59,513 bases of DNA from NCBI GenBank assembly GCA_910578505.1, contig CAJTPV010000019.1, positions 1-59,513 on the forward strand, read 5' to 3'. Shown piece after piece: positions 41,239 to 49,472 of this stretch. The translations under genes and the position numbers were made by a program. Origin of the DNA: an uncultured Oscillospiraceae bacterium. Its GTDB lineage: Bacteria; Bacillota; Clostridia; Oscillospirales; Oscillospiraceae. How positions within the stretch are numbered: position 1 is the first letter of the stretch; the number at the start of each line of letters is the position of its first letter. The notes beneath the pieces are model-generated. The model was not told the origin of the DNA and made no database searches. It saw only the letters and a program-made list of their open reading frames with translations.

Positions 41239-43365
41239 ATGGATAATGAGAAGATCGTAACAGAGCGCCGGGGTTCAGAGGAGATCAGCGTCTCCCAGCT
41301 GGTCATGCCGCGCACCATCCACCTGATCCCCCTGGATAATATCGACGGCTTCGACGTGCGGCCCGGCTTCTATGAGGTCAACGGGGCCACCGCCATCCCC
41401 GGCGGCGTCAATTTCACCGTGTACTCCCACGGGGCCACCAGCATTGAGCTGCTGCTGTTCAAGCGGCAGGCCCAGGAGCCCTACGCCATCCTCCCCTTCC
41501 CCCAGCACTACCGCATCGGCAACGTGTACTCCATGATCGTCTTCCAGCTGGACATCGAGGAGTTTGAATACGCCTACCGGGTGGACGGCCCCTATGAGCC
41601 GGAGAGGGGGCTGATCTTTGACCACACCAAGTACCTGCTGGACCCCTACGCCAAGGCCGTCACCGGCCAGAGCCGCTGGGGCGACACCTCCCCCCGGGGC
41701 CAGCACTACAAGGCCCGCGTGGTCCGGGACGACTTTGACTGGGGCAGCATGGGCCGCCCCCTGATCCCTATGGAGGACATCATCATCTACGAGCTCCACG
41801 TGCGGGGCTTTACCAAGGACGCCTCCTCCGGCGTGAAATATCCGGGGACCTTCTCCGGGCTGATGCAGAAGATTTCCTATATCAAGAGCCTGGGCGTGAA
41901 CGCGGTGGAGCTGATGCCCATCTTCGAATTTGACGAGATGCAGGACTACCGGGTCCACGAGGGCCGGGAGCTGTGCAACTACTGGGGGTACAGCACGGTC
42001 AGCTTTTTCTCCCCCAACACCAGCTATACCGCCAGCCTGGAGTACAACCACGAGGGCAACGAGCTGAAAAAGCTGATCTGGGCCCTGCACCGGGAGGGCA
42101 TTGAGGTCTATCTGGACGTGGTGTTCAACCACACCGCCGAGGGCAACGAAAAGGGGCCCTTCTTCTCCTTTAAGGGCTTTGACAACAACATCTACTACCT
42201 GCTCACCCCGGACGGCGGGTACTATAACTTCAGCGGCTGCGGCAACACCCTCAACTGCAACCACCCCATCGTCCACCAGATGATCATGGACTGCCTGCGC
42301 TACTGGGTGACCACCTACCGGGTGGACGGCTTCCGCTTCGACCTGGCCTCCATCCTGGGCCGCAACGAGGACGGCTCGCCCATGAACAAGCCGCCCCTGC
42401 TGCAGGCCATGGCCTTCGACCCTATCCTGGGGGACGTGAAGCTCATTGCCGAAGCCTGGGACGCGGGGGGATTGTACCAGGTGGGTTCCTTCCCGGCCTG
42501 GAACCGGTGGGCGGAGTGGAACGGCCGCTACCGGGACGATATCCGCCGGTATCTGAAGGGCGACGCCGGCATGGCCCAGGCCGCCGCCCAGCGGATCGTG
42601 GGCTCCCTGGACATCTACGGCCCCAAGAACCGGGAGAACGCCTCCGTCAACTTCATCACCTGCCACGACGGCTTTACCCTCTGGGACCTGTTCTCCTACG
42701 GCGAAAAGCACAACGAGCAGAACGGCTGGAATAATACCGACGGCGCTGACGACAACAACAGTTGGAACTGCGGCGCGGAGGGGGAGACAAGCGACCCCCG
42801 GATCAACGGCCTGCGCCGGCGCATGGTCCGCAACGCCTTTACCCTGCTGATGTGCAGCCGGGGGATCCCCATGTTCCTGGCGGGAGACGAGTTTGCCAAC
42901 ACCCAGTTCGGCAACAACAACGCATATTGTCAGGACAACATCATCTCCTGGCTGGATTGGTCGCTGCTGGAGAAAAACAAGGGGATTTTTGACTTTTTCC
43001 AGTATATGATCCATTTCCGGAAGGAGCACAGGATCCTGCGGACCAATGTGAGCAACGGCGCCTGCGGATTGCCGGACGTGAGCTTCCACGGCGTGGAGCC
43101 CTGGCGGGAGCAGTTTGAGGACTATGACCGGTATGTGGGTGTGCTGTTCGCCGGCTGGGAGCGGAACACAGGGCCCCAGGTCATCTATGTGGCGTCCAAC
43201 GCCTACTGGGAGGAGCTGCGGGTGAACCTGCCGGAGCTGCCCGCGTCCATGTGCTGGGAGCTGATCGCCGATACCTTTGAGGAGGAGCTGCTCCCGGTGC
43301 GGAAGCTGTCCGGCAGCATCTTTACCATCCGGCCCAGGAGCGTGATGGTGTTTGTGGGCCGGTAG
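41239..43365 (+). CDS. glgX: GH13 glycogen debranching enzyme (GlgX/isoamylase type)
   Basis: A 708-residue alpha-1,6-glucosidase-type enzyme hydrolysing branch points of glycogen or starch-like glucans. An N-terminal CBM48-like domain (~30-140) precedes the GH13 barrel. Catalytic residues are visible: nucleophile Asp in VDGFRFDLAS, acid/base Glu in LIAEAWDAGG, and transition-state Asp in TCHDGFTLWD. No signal peptide, so cytoplasmic. The GYSTVSFFSPNTSY-like block (YWGYSTVSFFSPN) is characteristic of GlgX/isoamylase. GAAGGAGA precedes the ATG. It stands alone, without other glg genes; pullulanase is less likely on the motifs seen. Confidence 0.93.
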   Translation: MDNEKIVTERRGSEEISVSQLVMPRTIHLIPLDNIDGFDVRPGFYEVNGATAIPGGVNFTVYSHGATSIELLLFKRQAQEPYAILPFPQHYRIGNVYSMIVFQLDIEEFEYAYRVDGPYEPERGLIFDHTKYLLDPYAKAVTGQSRWGDTSPRGQHYKARVVRDDFDWGSMGRPLIPMEDIIIYELHVRGFTKDASSGVKYPGTFSGLMQKISYIKSLGVNAVELMPIFEFDEMQDYRVHEGRELCNYWGYSTVSFFSPNTSYTASLEYNHEGNELKKLIWALHREGIEVYLDVVFNHTAEGNEKGPFFSFKGFDNNIYYLLTPDGGYYNFSGCGNTLNCNHPIVHQMIMDCLRYWVTTYRVDGFRFDLASILGRNEDGSPMNKPPLLQAMAFDPILGDVKLIAEAWDAGGLYQVGSFPAWNRWAEWNGRYRDDIRRYLKGDAGMAQAAAQRIVGSLDIYGPKNRENASVNFITCHDGFTLWDLFSYGEKHNEQNGWNNTDGADDNNSWNCGAEGETSDPRINGLRRRMVRNAFTLLMCSRGIPMFLAGDEFANTQFGNNNAYCQDNIISWLDWSLLEKNKGIFDFFQYMIHFRKEHRILRTNVSNGACGLPDVSFHGVEPWREQFEDYDRYVGVLFAGWERNTGPQVIYVASNAYWEELRVNLPELPASMCWELIADTFEEELLPVRKLSGSIFTIRPRSVMVFVGR

Positions 43366-43384
43366 AGGGATTTTTTGCATACAG

Positions 43385-43420
43385 AAAACTGCGGCTCGGG
43401 TGACCGGGCCGCAGTTTTTT
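43385..43420 (+). terminator. Terminator of the glgX-type gene
   Basis: A 15-bp stem (43385-43399 with 43404-43418, one T-G pair), GTGA tetraloop and T6 tail. Confidence 0.9.
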
Positions 43421-43439
43421 ACGGCTATACATTTCCCTG

Positions 43440-43500
43440 TTGACAACAAACCGTATTACTGCTATAATACAGTCAAACCGTATCACTCGAATAATACGGT
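43440..43500 (+). promoter_or_regulatory. Consensus promoter with two YtrA-type operators
   Basis: Perfect TTGACA (43440-43445), 17-nt spacer and perfect TATAAT (43463-43468). Two 24-bp inverted repeats, ACCGTATTA..TAATACAGT (43450-43473) and ACCGTATCA..TAATACGGT (43477-43500), start 27 bp apart; the first covers spacer and -10, the second the transcription start. This is a classic layout for tight repression by the adjacent GntR protein. Confidence 0.8.
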
Positions 43501-43521
43501 CTACAGAAAGGCGGTGAGGCC

Positions 43522-43923
43522 GTGGTATCCTTCGGAACCTTTGTCCGGACCGGGGACGCCCCTATCTATACACAGATCGTTCAGTTTATCCGGCGGGGCC
43601 TGGCTGCCGGGACCATCCTCTCCGGGGATGAGCTGCCCTCCCGGCGGGTGCTGTCGGCGCTGCTGGGGGTGAATCCCAACACCATCCAGAAGGCTTACCG
43701 CATTCTGGAGGACGGCGGACTCATCCAGTCCCACTCCGGCGCGAAGAGCTATGTCTCCGCCACACCGGAGCAGCGGGAGCGCATCCGCGCCCAGCTGCTG
43801 GCGGAGGACGTAAGGCGGCTGGTCCATACGCTGCGGCAGTCCGGCGTCCCCAAAGAGGAGGCGCTGGCGCTGGTGGACCGGCTGTGGGAGGATGACGGCA
43901 CGATAGAGGAGGATTTGTCATGA
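43522..43923 (+). CDS. GntR-family repressor, YtrA subfamily
   Basis: A 133-residue regulator: GntR winged helix-turn-helix at residues ~12-80 (IYTQIVQFIRRGLAAG...LPSRRVLSALLGVNPNTIQKAYRILEDGGLI), then a ~45-residue helical dimerisation tail rather than a large ligand domain, as in the YtrA subfamily. YtrA proteins repress linked ABC transporter operons and respond to cell-envelope stress in B. subtilis. GTG start, with GGTGAGG upstream. The stop overlaps the next gene (ATGA). It almost certainly acts at the twin inverted repeats just upstream. Confidence 0.92.
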   Translation: MVSFGTFVRTGDAPIYTQIVQFIRRGLAAGTILSGDELPSRRVLSALLGVNPNTIQKAYRILEDGGLIQSHSGAKSYVSATPEQRERIRAQLLAEDVRRLVHTLRQSGVPKEEALALVDRLWEDDGTIEEDLS

Positions 43924-44660
43924 AAAAGCATCTGTCTGTTCTGGCGCTCTATGCGGGGAATACCTTCCTGCGGCTGCTGGCGCTGATGATTGCCATGGGC
44001 GCTCTGGAAACCGCCCTCTTTGCCCTGCACTGGAACCGCTGGGAGTTCGTGGACGGGAACATGCCGGCGGTGGAAAACCTGCTGGTGGGCCTGCCGCTGG
44101 TCAGCGCTATGACCCTGCTGGCGCTGCTGTTCCTGATCTGCCTCGACGATGGGAAAACCACGGCAGCGCCGTATACCCTCCGGCGGCTGCGGATCCCGGA
44201 GGAAGCGGCGATACTCTGGAGAGCCGTCTATAACGGTATCTGCCTCCTGCTGCTCTGGGCGGTGCAGACCGCCGTGGCCCTGGGGCTGTGCAGCTGGTAC
44301 GCCCGGGCCATCGGGCCGGAATACAGCAGTTCCCTGACCGTGTTCCTGGCCTTTTACCGCGTCCCCTTCCTGCATAACCTCCTGCCCCTGGGGTGCTGGC
44401 TCCGGTATCTGCGCAACATCGTCCTGCTGCTGGCCCTGGGCTTCTGCGCCGCCGTCAGGACCTATAAGCTCCGCCGGGGCAGCCAGTACGGCTGGGGGAT
44501 CATCGTCTTCCTGTGGGGCGTCACGTATACCAGTTTCCGGGTCGAGAGCCTTATGGACATTGTGTCCATAATCGCGGCGCTGATTGCGGTAATTGTGGAC
44601 GCAGATTACTTCATCAAGGGCTGGACCGGATGGAGGGGTGGACTGGATGAGACGGATTGA
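43920..44660 (+). CDS. Membrane protein of the GntR-ABC operon, probable permease
   Basis: A 246-residue integral membrane protein with about six hydrophobic stretches (LRLLALMIAMGALETALFAL, PLVSAMTLLALLFLICL, GICLLLLWAVQTAVALGLC, IVLLLALGFCAAV, GIIVFLWGVTYTSF, IVSIIAALIAVIV). No family recognised beyond the general type of ABC-2-like permeases. Its start overlaps the regulator stop, and the next membrane gene overlaps its end by 14 nt. Together with that protein it probably forms the membrane channel served by the ATPase at 45176. Confidence 0.75.
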   Translation: MKKHLSVLALYAGNTFLRLLALMIAMGALETALFALHWNRWEFVDGNMPAVENLLVGLPLVSAMTLLALLFLICLDDGKTTAAPYTLRRLRIPEEAAILWRAVYNGICLLLLWAVQTAVALGLCSWYARAIGPEYSSSLTVFLAFYRVPFLHNLLPLGCWLRYLRNIVLLLALGFCAAVRTYKLRRGSQYGWGIIVFLWGVTYTSFRVESLMDIVSIIAALIAVIVDADYFIKGWTGWRGGLDETD

Positions 44661-45162
44661 CTGGGACGCGCTGGCCCCTCTGGGCCTGGGTGGGCGGCTG
44701 ACCGCGAATCGGATCTGCATCGGGCTGGGCGCGTCCTCTGCTTTTGCATGGATCGTATTCTGGACGAATCTGGAGGCATGTGAAGGAGCGTTGGCCTGGT
44801 TTAGCGGGGACAGGATATTGCGCTTCCAGAGCCCCACCGGGATTATGGAGCCCTTCTATCAAATACTGGATCACTCGCTGCTGTGCTTCGGCTTCGTTGC
44901 GCTGTGCATGCTGCCGCTGGCGGCGTGGCACTACTGTTATCACTATCAGGACAGCCGCAGCATCTATCTCATGCGGCGGCTCCCCAACCGCCGGGAATTG
45001 TGGCGGCGGTGCCTGGGCCTCCCGCTGCTGGGGGTGGCCGCCTGCGGAGTGCTGAGCGCGGCCCATGTGTTGGTTTTTTACGCCATTTATCATTACGCCG
45101 CCTCGCCGCAGTGCCTTCAGCCGGGACAGTGGCGCATGCTGTGGGAAAGCCTGTTTCATTAG
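44647..45162 (+). CDS. Second membrane protein of the GntR-ABC operon
   Basis: A 171-residue membrane protein with about three hydrophobic segments (ICIGLGASSAFAWIVFW, SLLCFGFVALCMLPLAAW, CLGLPLLGVAACGVLSAAHVLVFYAI). The start at 44647 overlaps the previous gene and has GGAGG about 10 nt upstream. Between helices two and three it has HYQDSRSIYLMRRLPNRRELWRR, a cytoplasmic basic loop like the coupling loops seen in ABC-2 permeases. I do not recognise the family; a half-size permease subunit is the best guess. Confidence 0.7.
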   Translation: MRRIDWDALAPLGLGGRLTANRICIGLGASSAFAWIVFWTNLEACEGALAWFSGDRILRFQSPTGIMEPFYQILDHSLLCFGFVALCMLPLAAWHYCYHYQDSRSIYLMRRLPNRRELWRRCLGLPLLGVAACGVLSAAHVLVFYAIYHYAASPQCLQPGQWRMLWESLFH

Positions 45163-45175
45163 GGAGGAACTTGTC

Positions 45176-45925
45176 ATGCTGGAAATCAAGGATTTGAAAA
45201 AGACCTATTACACGAAGTTCACCACGGCCCTGGACGGCGTCAGCCTGACCGTGGCCCCCGGCGAGATCGTAGGGCTGTTCGGGGAAAACGGCGCGGGTAA
45301 GACCACGTTCCTGAAATGCGTCCTGAACCTGCTCCGCTATGAGGGGAGCATCACCCTGGACGGCGAGCCGGTCACCCACGCCAACATTGAGCGCTTCTCC
45401 TTCGCCACCTGCGAGCACTCCTTTTTCCCCAACCTCACTGCCCAGTCCCACCGGGATTTTTTCCGGATGCACTTCCCCCGCTGGCGGGAGAAGCGGTTCC
45501 AGGCGCTGATGGAGTTTTTTGAGCTGCCCGCCAACAAGGCCCTGCGGGGCTTCTCCACCGGGCAGAAGAATCAGTTCGAGGTGATTTTAGCCCTCAGCCA
45601 GGGGGCGGACTATATCCTCATGGACGAGCCCTTCGCCGGCAACGACGTCTTCAACCGGGAGGATTTCTACAAGGTCCTGCTGGGCATTCTGGAGCCCAAC
45701 GAATCCATCATCCTCTCCACCCACCTGTTGGAGGAAGTGGAGCACTTCGTCAGCCGGGCGGCGCTGCTGCGGCAGGGGAAGCTGGTGGGGGACGTGAGCA
45801 CGTTGGATCTGGAGGAACAGGGGAAGGGGCTGCTGGACTTCGTAAAGGAGACGTACCGCTATGAGCCGGACCGGGTCAGCAAGGCCCTGGACAGGCTGAT
45901 GGAGGACGAGGAGGAGCGGCCATGA
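45176..45925 (+). CDS. ABC transporter ATP-binding protein (YtrB/CcmA-like)
   Basis: A 249-residue ATPase. Walker A GENGAGKT, an altered signature FSTGQKNQFEV in place of LSGGQ, Walker B YILMDEPFAGND, and the switch His in STHLLEEVEHF. The replacement of the D-loop SALD by GND and the STGQ signature are typical of the YtrB-type ATPases linked to GntR/YtrA regulators. GGGAGG lies 8 nt before the ATG at 45176. The stop overlaps the next gene by 4 nt. Confidence 0.93.
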   Translation: MLEIKDLKKTYYTKFTTALDGVSLTVAPGEIVGLFGENGAGKTTFLKCVLNLLRYEGSITLDGEPVTHANIERFSFATCEHSFFPNLTAQSHRDFFRMHFPRWREKRFQALMEFFELPANKALRGFSTGQKNQFEVILALSQGADYILMDEPFAGNDVFNREDFYKVLLGILEPNESIILSTHLLEEVEHFVSRAALLRQGKLVGDVSTLDLEEQGKGLLDFVKETYRYEPDRVSKALDRLMEDEEERP

Positions 45926-46995
45926 GGCGGTATCTCTTTTTGCTGGCGGCGGCTCTGGCCCTGTCTATGGGGACGCTGGCGGCGGGACATCTATGGGTCA
46001 ACGGCGCGCGGGAGAAAATGGACATACAGGAAACCGTCCAGATGGGCGACCCGGCCGCGGCGGCAGGGCTGTCCGTCGCCTGCCGCACCTGGGACCGGGA
46101 CGGCCATCTCCTGTGGGACACCACCTTTACGCCCGGCAGGACGGAGGGGGCGGAAACCGTTTTCCGCCTTTCGGTCGAGGAGGAATCTGAGCCGCTCCAG
46201 TGGTCCGACAGCGTTTCTCTCTTGCAGGCCGGCGACGACTTCAGCGTCATCGACATCATCAACATGCCCAGCATGGGCGTACACCGCCAGGAGCTGTTGC
46301 TGCGGCCCCTGCAGGACGTGGCCGCCCGTACCGCCGCCGGGGAGACGCGGACGGAGACGGTACGCCTGTCGGATTACTACGGCCACTATCCCTTTGTGCT
46401 CGACTCCAACAGCGGTGAGTATCCCAACAGCTCCTTCAGCGTGTCCAGCGAGGAATATACCTGGCTGGGAGAATACATCCATGTGAAAGTCGATGAAACA
46501 ATGGTAAGAGAGGTCACAGTGGAAAAGAACGGTGCGGGGCAGGTTCTTTCCGCCGCTATGAGCCGCCGGGAGGGGGATTCCGCAGGGGAACTGCGGAGCA
46601 GCGGCGTAGTTACGAAGCAGGGCATCTTTCTGGTCGCCGAGTCGGTGGATGATTCCGGCAAGCCTGACGGACGCCTGGAGTGCAGGGACGGTCCGGGGGT
46701 CCACCTCATCCCCAGCCGGAGTGATAACCGTGTGGAGCTGCTCAGCCCCCGGCTCTTTTATCCCACCGGCGATGCCCATGCTCTGCTGCTGGCCGCCACC
46801 CCGGACGAAAGCGAGCTGCTGCTGTATGCCTGTGAGGACGGCAAGTTGGTGCTGACGTCTGCTTTCATGGCCGGTACCGCTGCGGACTGGGACACGATCC
46901 CGCCACCGGCGTGTATCGATACTTCCGAGCGCCCCTCTCCCTGGTGTTTGGCGGAAATAACCCAATGGATTTTTTGCAGAGGTGATGAAGTTTGA
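45922..46995 (+). CDS. Anchored extracytoplasmic protein, paralogue 1, C-terminally truncated
   Basis: A 357-residue protein with one N-terminal hydrophobic segment (FLLAAALALSMGTLAAGH), so secreted or membrane-anchored. It is a close paralogue of the next gene over residues 1-310. After EDGKLVLT the reading frame departs: nucleotides from about 46885 encode, in another frame, YRCGLGHDP...APLSLVFGG, which matches the C-terminus of paralogue 2 (YRCGLARDP...MPLSLAFAG). An out-of-frame deletion of roughly 0.3 kb has thus removed the C-terminal propeller-like part and left a 47-residue frame-shifted tail. Function unknown; it may be non-functional or a shortened variant. Confidence 0.8.
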   Translation: MRRYLFLLAAALALSMGTLAAGHLWVNGAREKMDIQETVQMGDPAAAAGLSVACRTWDRDGHLLWDTTFTPGRTEGAETVFRLSVEEESEPLQWSDSVSLLQAGDDFSVIDIINMPSMGVHRQELLLRPLQDVAARTAAGETRTETVRLSDYYGHYPFVLDSNSGEYPNSSFSVSSEEYTWLGEYIHVKVDETMVREVTVEKNGAGQVLSAAMSRREGDSAGELRSSGVVTKQGIFLVAESVDDSGKPDGRLECRDGPGVHLIPSRSDNRVELLSPRLFYPTGDAHALLLAATPDESELLLYACEDGKLVLTSAFMAGTAADWDTIPPPACIDTSERPSPWCLAEITQWIFCRGDEV

Positions 46996-48374
46996 AAAAA
47001 TATCTCTATCTTCTGGCGGCGGCTCTGCTCCTGTCCGTTGGCACGCTGGCGGCGGGACATCTCCGGGTCAACGGCGCACGGGAGAAAATGGACATCCGGG
47101 AGACTGTCCTGGCGGGGGACCCGGCTGCGGCGGCGGGGCTGTCCGTCACCTGCCATACCAGGGACTGGGACGGCCATCTCCTGTGGGACACCGCCTTTAC
47201 GCCCGGCGGCGCGGAGCAGGCGGAGACGGTCTTCCGCCTTTCGGGAGCGGGGGAGGAAGAACCCTTCCGGTGGTCCGATTCTGTCCAACTGGAGCAGACC
47301 TCCGATTCCTTTAACATGCGGGGCCGCAATTTTAATTTGGACGACCAGAGCAATCCATACTATTTGATGCGGCCCGTACGGGACGTGGCCTCCCGCACCG
47401 CCGCCGGGGAGGCGCGGACAGAGACCGTGCGTCTGGCAGATTACTATGAATCCTATCCCATTGCCCTGAATACAGCCAGCAGGAAGTATCCGAACAGCTC
47501 CATCGACGTGTACAGCGGGGAATCTGCGTGGTTGGGGGAATACTTCAAGGTAAAGGTGGACGAAACGTTGGTGAGAGTGGTCACCGTGGAAAAGGACGGT
47601 GCGGGCCAGGTCGTTTCCATCAGTATGGATATCGGACAGAAGGACACCAACTGCGGTGGGAGCCTGGTCGGCAGGGGCGTGATTACGGAACAGGGAATTT
47701 TCCTGATTGCGGAGTCGGTTGACGTCTCCGGCAATCCCGACGGACGCCTGACGTGCCGGGATGGTCCGGGGGTCCACCTCATCCGCTATCGGGAGGACCG
47801 GGAGGATGAATCCTTTGAGAGCTATGTGGACCTGTTCGAGCCCCGGCTTTTTTACCCCACCGGAGATGGCCGCGCCCTGGAGCTGGCCGTCAGCCCGGAC
47901 GAGAGCGAGCTGCTGCTGTACACCCAGGAGGACGGCAAGCTGGTGCTGACGGTGCTGGACCCGGCCACCGGGGAAGTTCTCCAGCGGCTGGACCTGCTGG
48001 AACAGGCCGTAGGAAATTGGGGGATTTCTGTGATTGAGGGGGACGGGCTGTATCTGGCGGTCACAGAATTGGATCGGTTCAGCCTGGTGAGCAGGGAGAG
48101 CGGACGGTACGAGCAGGTCCTCACGGGAACGCTGGATATGGAGGGAGAGGAGCAGTCAGTTTTCGGATACGACCCTGCGTTGGCCTGGGACGGGGAGCGC
48201 ATGGCGGTGGCGACTGCAGGCCGGTACACAGACGCAGACATCCGCGCGGCTGTCTGGGACGAGAGCGGGCTTTGTTTTCTGGGTGCGTACCGCTGCGGAC
48301 TGGCCCGCGATCCGTGCCTTCTTAGTTATCCATATGCCCGAATGCCCCTCTCTCTGGCCTTTGCCGGGAGATAG
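46992..48374 (+). CDS. Anchored extracytoplasmic protein, paralogue 2, full length
   Basis: A 460-residue paralogue of the preceding protein, from a TTG that overlaps its stop, with AGGTGATG upstream. N-terminal hydrophobic anchor (YLYLLAAALLLSVGTLAAGH). The C-terminal half contains short repeated strands of the form ALELAVSPDESELLLYTQEDGKLVLTVLD and GLYLAVTELDRFSLVS, as in beta-propeller proteins. No family recognised. As the last gene of the GntR-ABC operon, it could be the external sensor or substrate-capturing partner of the transporter. No terminator was seen immediately after it. Confidence 0.75.
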   Translation: MKKYLYLLAAALLLSVGTLAAGHLRVNGAREKMDIRETVLAGDPAAAAGLSVTCHTRDWDGHLLWDTAFTPGGAEQAETVFRLSGAGEEEPFRWSDSVQLEQTSDSFNMRGRNFNLDDQSNPYYLMRPVRDVASRTAAGEARTETVRLADYYESYPIALNTASRKYPNSSIDVYSGESAWLGEYFKVKVDETLVRVVTVEKDGAGQVVSISMDIGQKDTNCGGSLVGRGVITEQGIFLIAESVDVSGNPDGRLTCRDGPGVHLIRYREDREDESFESYVDLFEPRLFYPTGDGRALELAVSPDESELLLYTQEDGKLVLTVLDPATGEVLQRLDLLEQAVGNWGISVIEGDGLYLAVTELDRFSLVSRESGRYEQVLTGTLDMEGEEQSVFGYDPALAWDGERMAVATAGRYTDADIRAAVWDESGLCFLGAYRCGLARDPCLLSYPYARMPLSLAFAGR

Positions 48375-48420
48375 CTCGACGGATATCCACTTTTTTCAAA
48401 AAAATTTTTTCTCTGCCCTC

Positions 48421-48449
48421 TTTATTTGTTCATAATTTCCCGCTATACT
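48421..48449 (+). promoter_or_regulatory. Promoter of the small zinc-ribbon membrane protein
   Basis: TTTATT (48421-48426) and TATACT (48444-48449) with 17-nt spacing, 36 nt before the start. The -35 is weak. Confidence 0.4.
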
Positions 48450-48484
48450 GGAAATACTTATTTGGAAGCGGGGGAATTGAATCC

Positions 48485-48913
48485 ATGCGGAATTTCTTCT
48501 ACCGTCTCAGCAGCGCAACGGCGCGCTTCATGTACGGGCGCAACGGCGGCGACCAGCTCAATGTGGCGCTGCTGGTGGTGTATCTGGCGGTGTGCCTGCT
48601 GCAGGCCGTCTTCGCCGGCAGCCAGGGGGTTTCGGCGCTGCTGCATTTGCTGACGCTGGTGATTGCGGCGGTGGTGCTGTTTCGCATGTTTTCCCGGAAT
48701 CTGGAAAAGCGCAGGGGGGAAAACGCCCGTTTTTTAGACTGGTGGTATCCGATTCAATGCCGGTTCAGCGGCGCGCGCCAGCGGCGGCTGGATAAGGAGC
48801 ACAAGTATTTCACCTGCAAAACCTGCAAGACCATCTGCCGGGTCCCGGCGGGAAAGGGCAAGATCGAGATCACCTGCCCTAAGTGCGGCCAGAAGATTAT
48901 TGGCAGGAGCTGA
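48485..48913 (+). CDS. Small membrane protein with C-terminal zinc ribbon
   Basis: A 142-residue protein: two hydrophobic segments (~28-45 and ~52-68) followed by a basic stretch and a C-terminal four-cysteine zinc ribbon, CKTCKTIC...CPKCGQ. The ribbon probably lies in the cytoplasm. This architecture is common in Clostridia but no function is known to me. The start is preceded by GGGGGAATTGAATCC, an acceptable ribosome binding site. Confidence 0.75.
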   Translation: MRNFFYRLSSATARFMYGRNGGDQLNVALLVVYLAVCLLQAVFAGSQGVSALLHLLTLVIAAVVLFRMFSRNLEKRRGENARFLDWWYPIQCRFSGARQRRLDKEHKYFTCKTCKTICRVPAGKGKIEITCPKCGQKIIGRS

Positions 48914-48931
48914 TTCGTTTTCAGAAGCCTG

Positions 48932-48971
48932 AAAAGCCAAGTCCGCAGAAGAAAGGCGGGCTTGGCTTTTT
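48932..48971 (+). terminator. Terminator after the zinc-ribbon gene
   Basis: A 15-bp stem (48932-48946 with 48956-48970, one T-G pair), 9-nt loop and T5 tail. Confidence 0.88.
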
Positions 48972-48996
48972 GATGACAGTAAGGAGGGATGCCGGC

Positions 48997-49410
48997 ATGC
49001 CCACACTGGAAGAGCTGCGGGCGCGGTTTCGATCGGACTGCTTTGCCACCCAGGCCCTGGGGGCCGAAATCCGCGAGGCGGAGCCGGGGTGCGCCCTGTG
49101 CGCGGTGCGCCTGCGCCCGGAGCACATGAACGCCAACCACACGCCCATGGGCGGCGCGATTTTCACGCTGGCGGACTTTGCCTTTGCTGTGGCGGCCAAC
49201 GGCTTTGCGGAAAATGTGACCGTATCCCAGCATGTATCCATGACCTTTCTCTCCCCGGCCAGAGGCGGGGAGCTGCTGGCCCGGGCCAGATGCCTGAAGG
49301 CAGGCCGGACCACCTGCCTCTATGAGGTGGAGGTCCGGGACGAGCTGGGGGCGTACGTGGCCCACGGGACAGTCAACGGCTTTACGCTGGCTCCCCGCGC
49401 TGGGGAATGA
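48997..49410 (+). CDS. Hotdog-fold thioesterase, PaaI family
   Basis: A 137-residue PaaI-type acyl-CoA thioesterase. Conserved features: NHTPMGGAIFTLADFAFAVAAN, where the helix after the HGG-like motif carries the catalytic Asp/Glu, and SMTFLSPARGGELLARARCLKAGRTTCLYEVEV in the C-terminal half. The usual HGG is replaced by PMGG. Likely hydrolyses small or aromatic acyl-CoA in the cytoplasm; substrate not predictable. AAGGAGGG precedes the ATG at 48997. Confidence 0.9.
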   Translation: MPTLEELRARFRSDCFATQALGAEIREAEPGCALCAVRLRPEHMNANHTPMGGAIFTLADFAFAVAANGFAENVTVSQHVSMTFLSPARGGELLARARCLKAGRTTCLYEVEVRDELGAYVAHGTVNGFTLAPRAGE

Positions 49411-49415
49411 TGGGA

Positions 49416-49451
49416 AAAGCCCTCTCCGCCACAGCTGGCGGAGAGGGCTTT
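49416..49451. terminator. Bidirectional terminator between the thioesterase gene and ribU
   Basis: Perfect 15-bp arms (49416-49430 and 49437-49451) with a 6-nt loop, flanked by AAA and TTT. Serves both converging genes. Confidence 0.88.
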
Positions 49452-49472
49452 CCTGCATTTTGTCAGGATTCT

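Noticed and set aside
41275..43449. 724-codon minus-strand ORF across glgX
   Set aside because: Antisense shadow of a gene whose catalytic residues are all identifiable.
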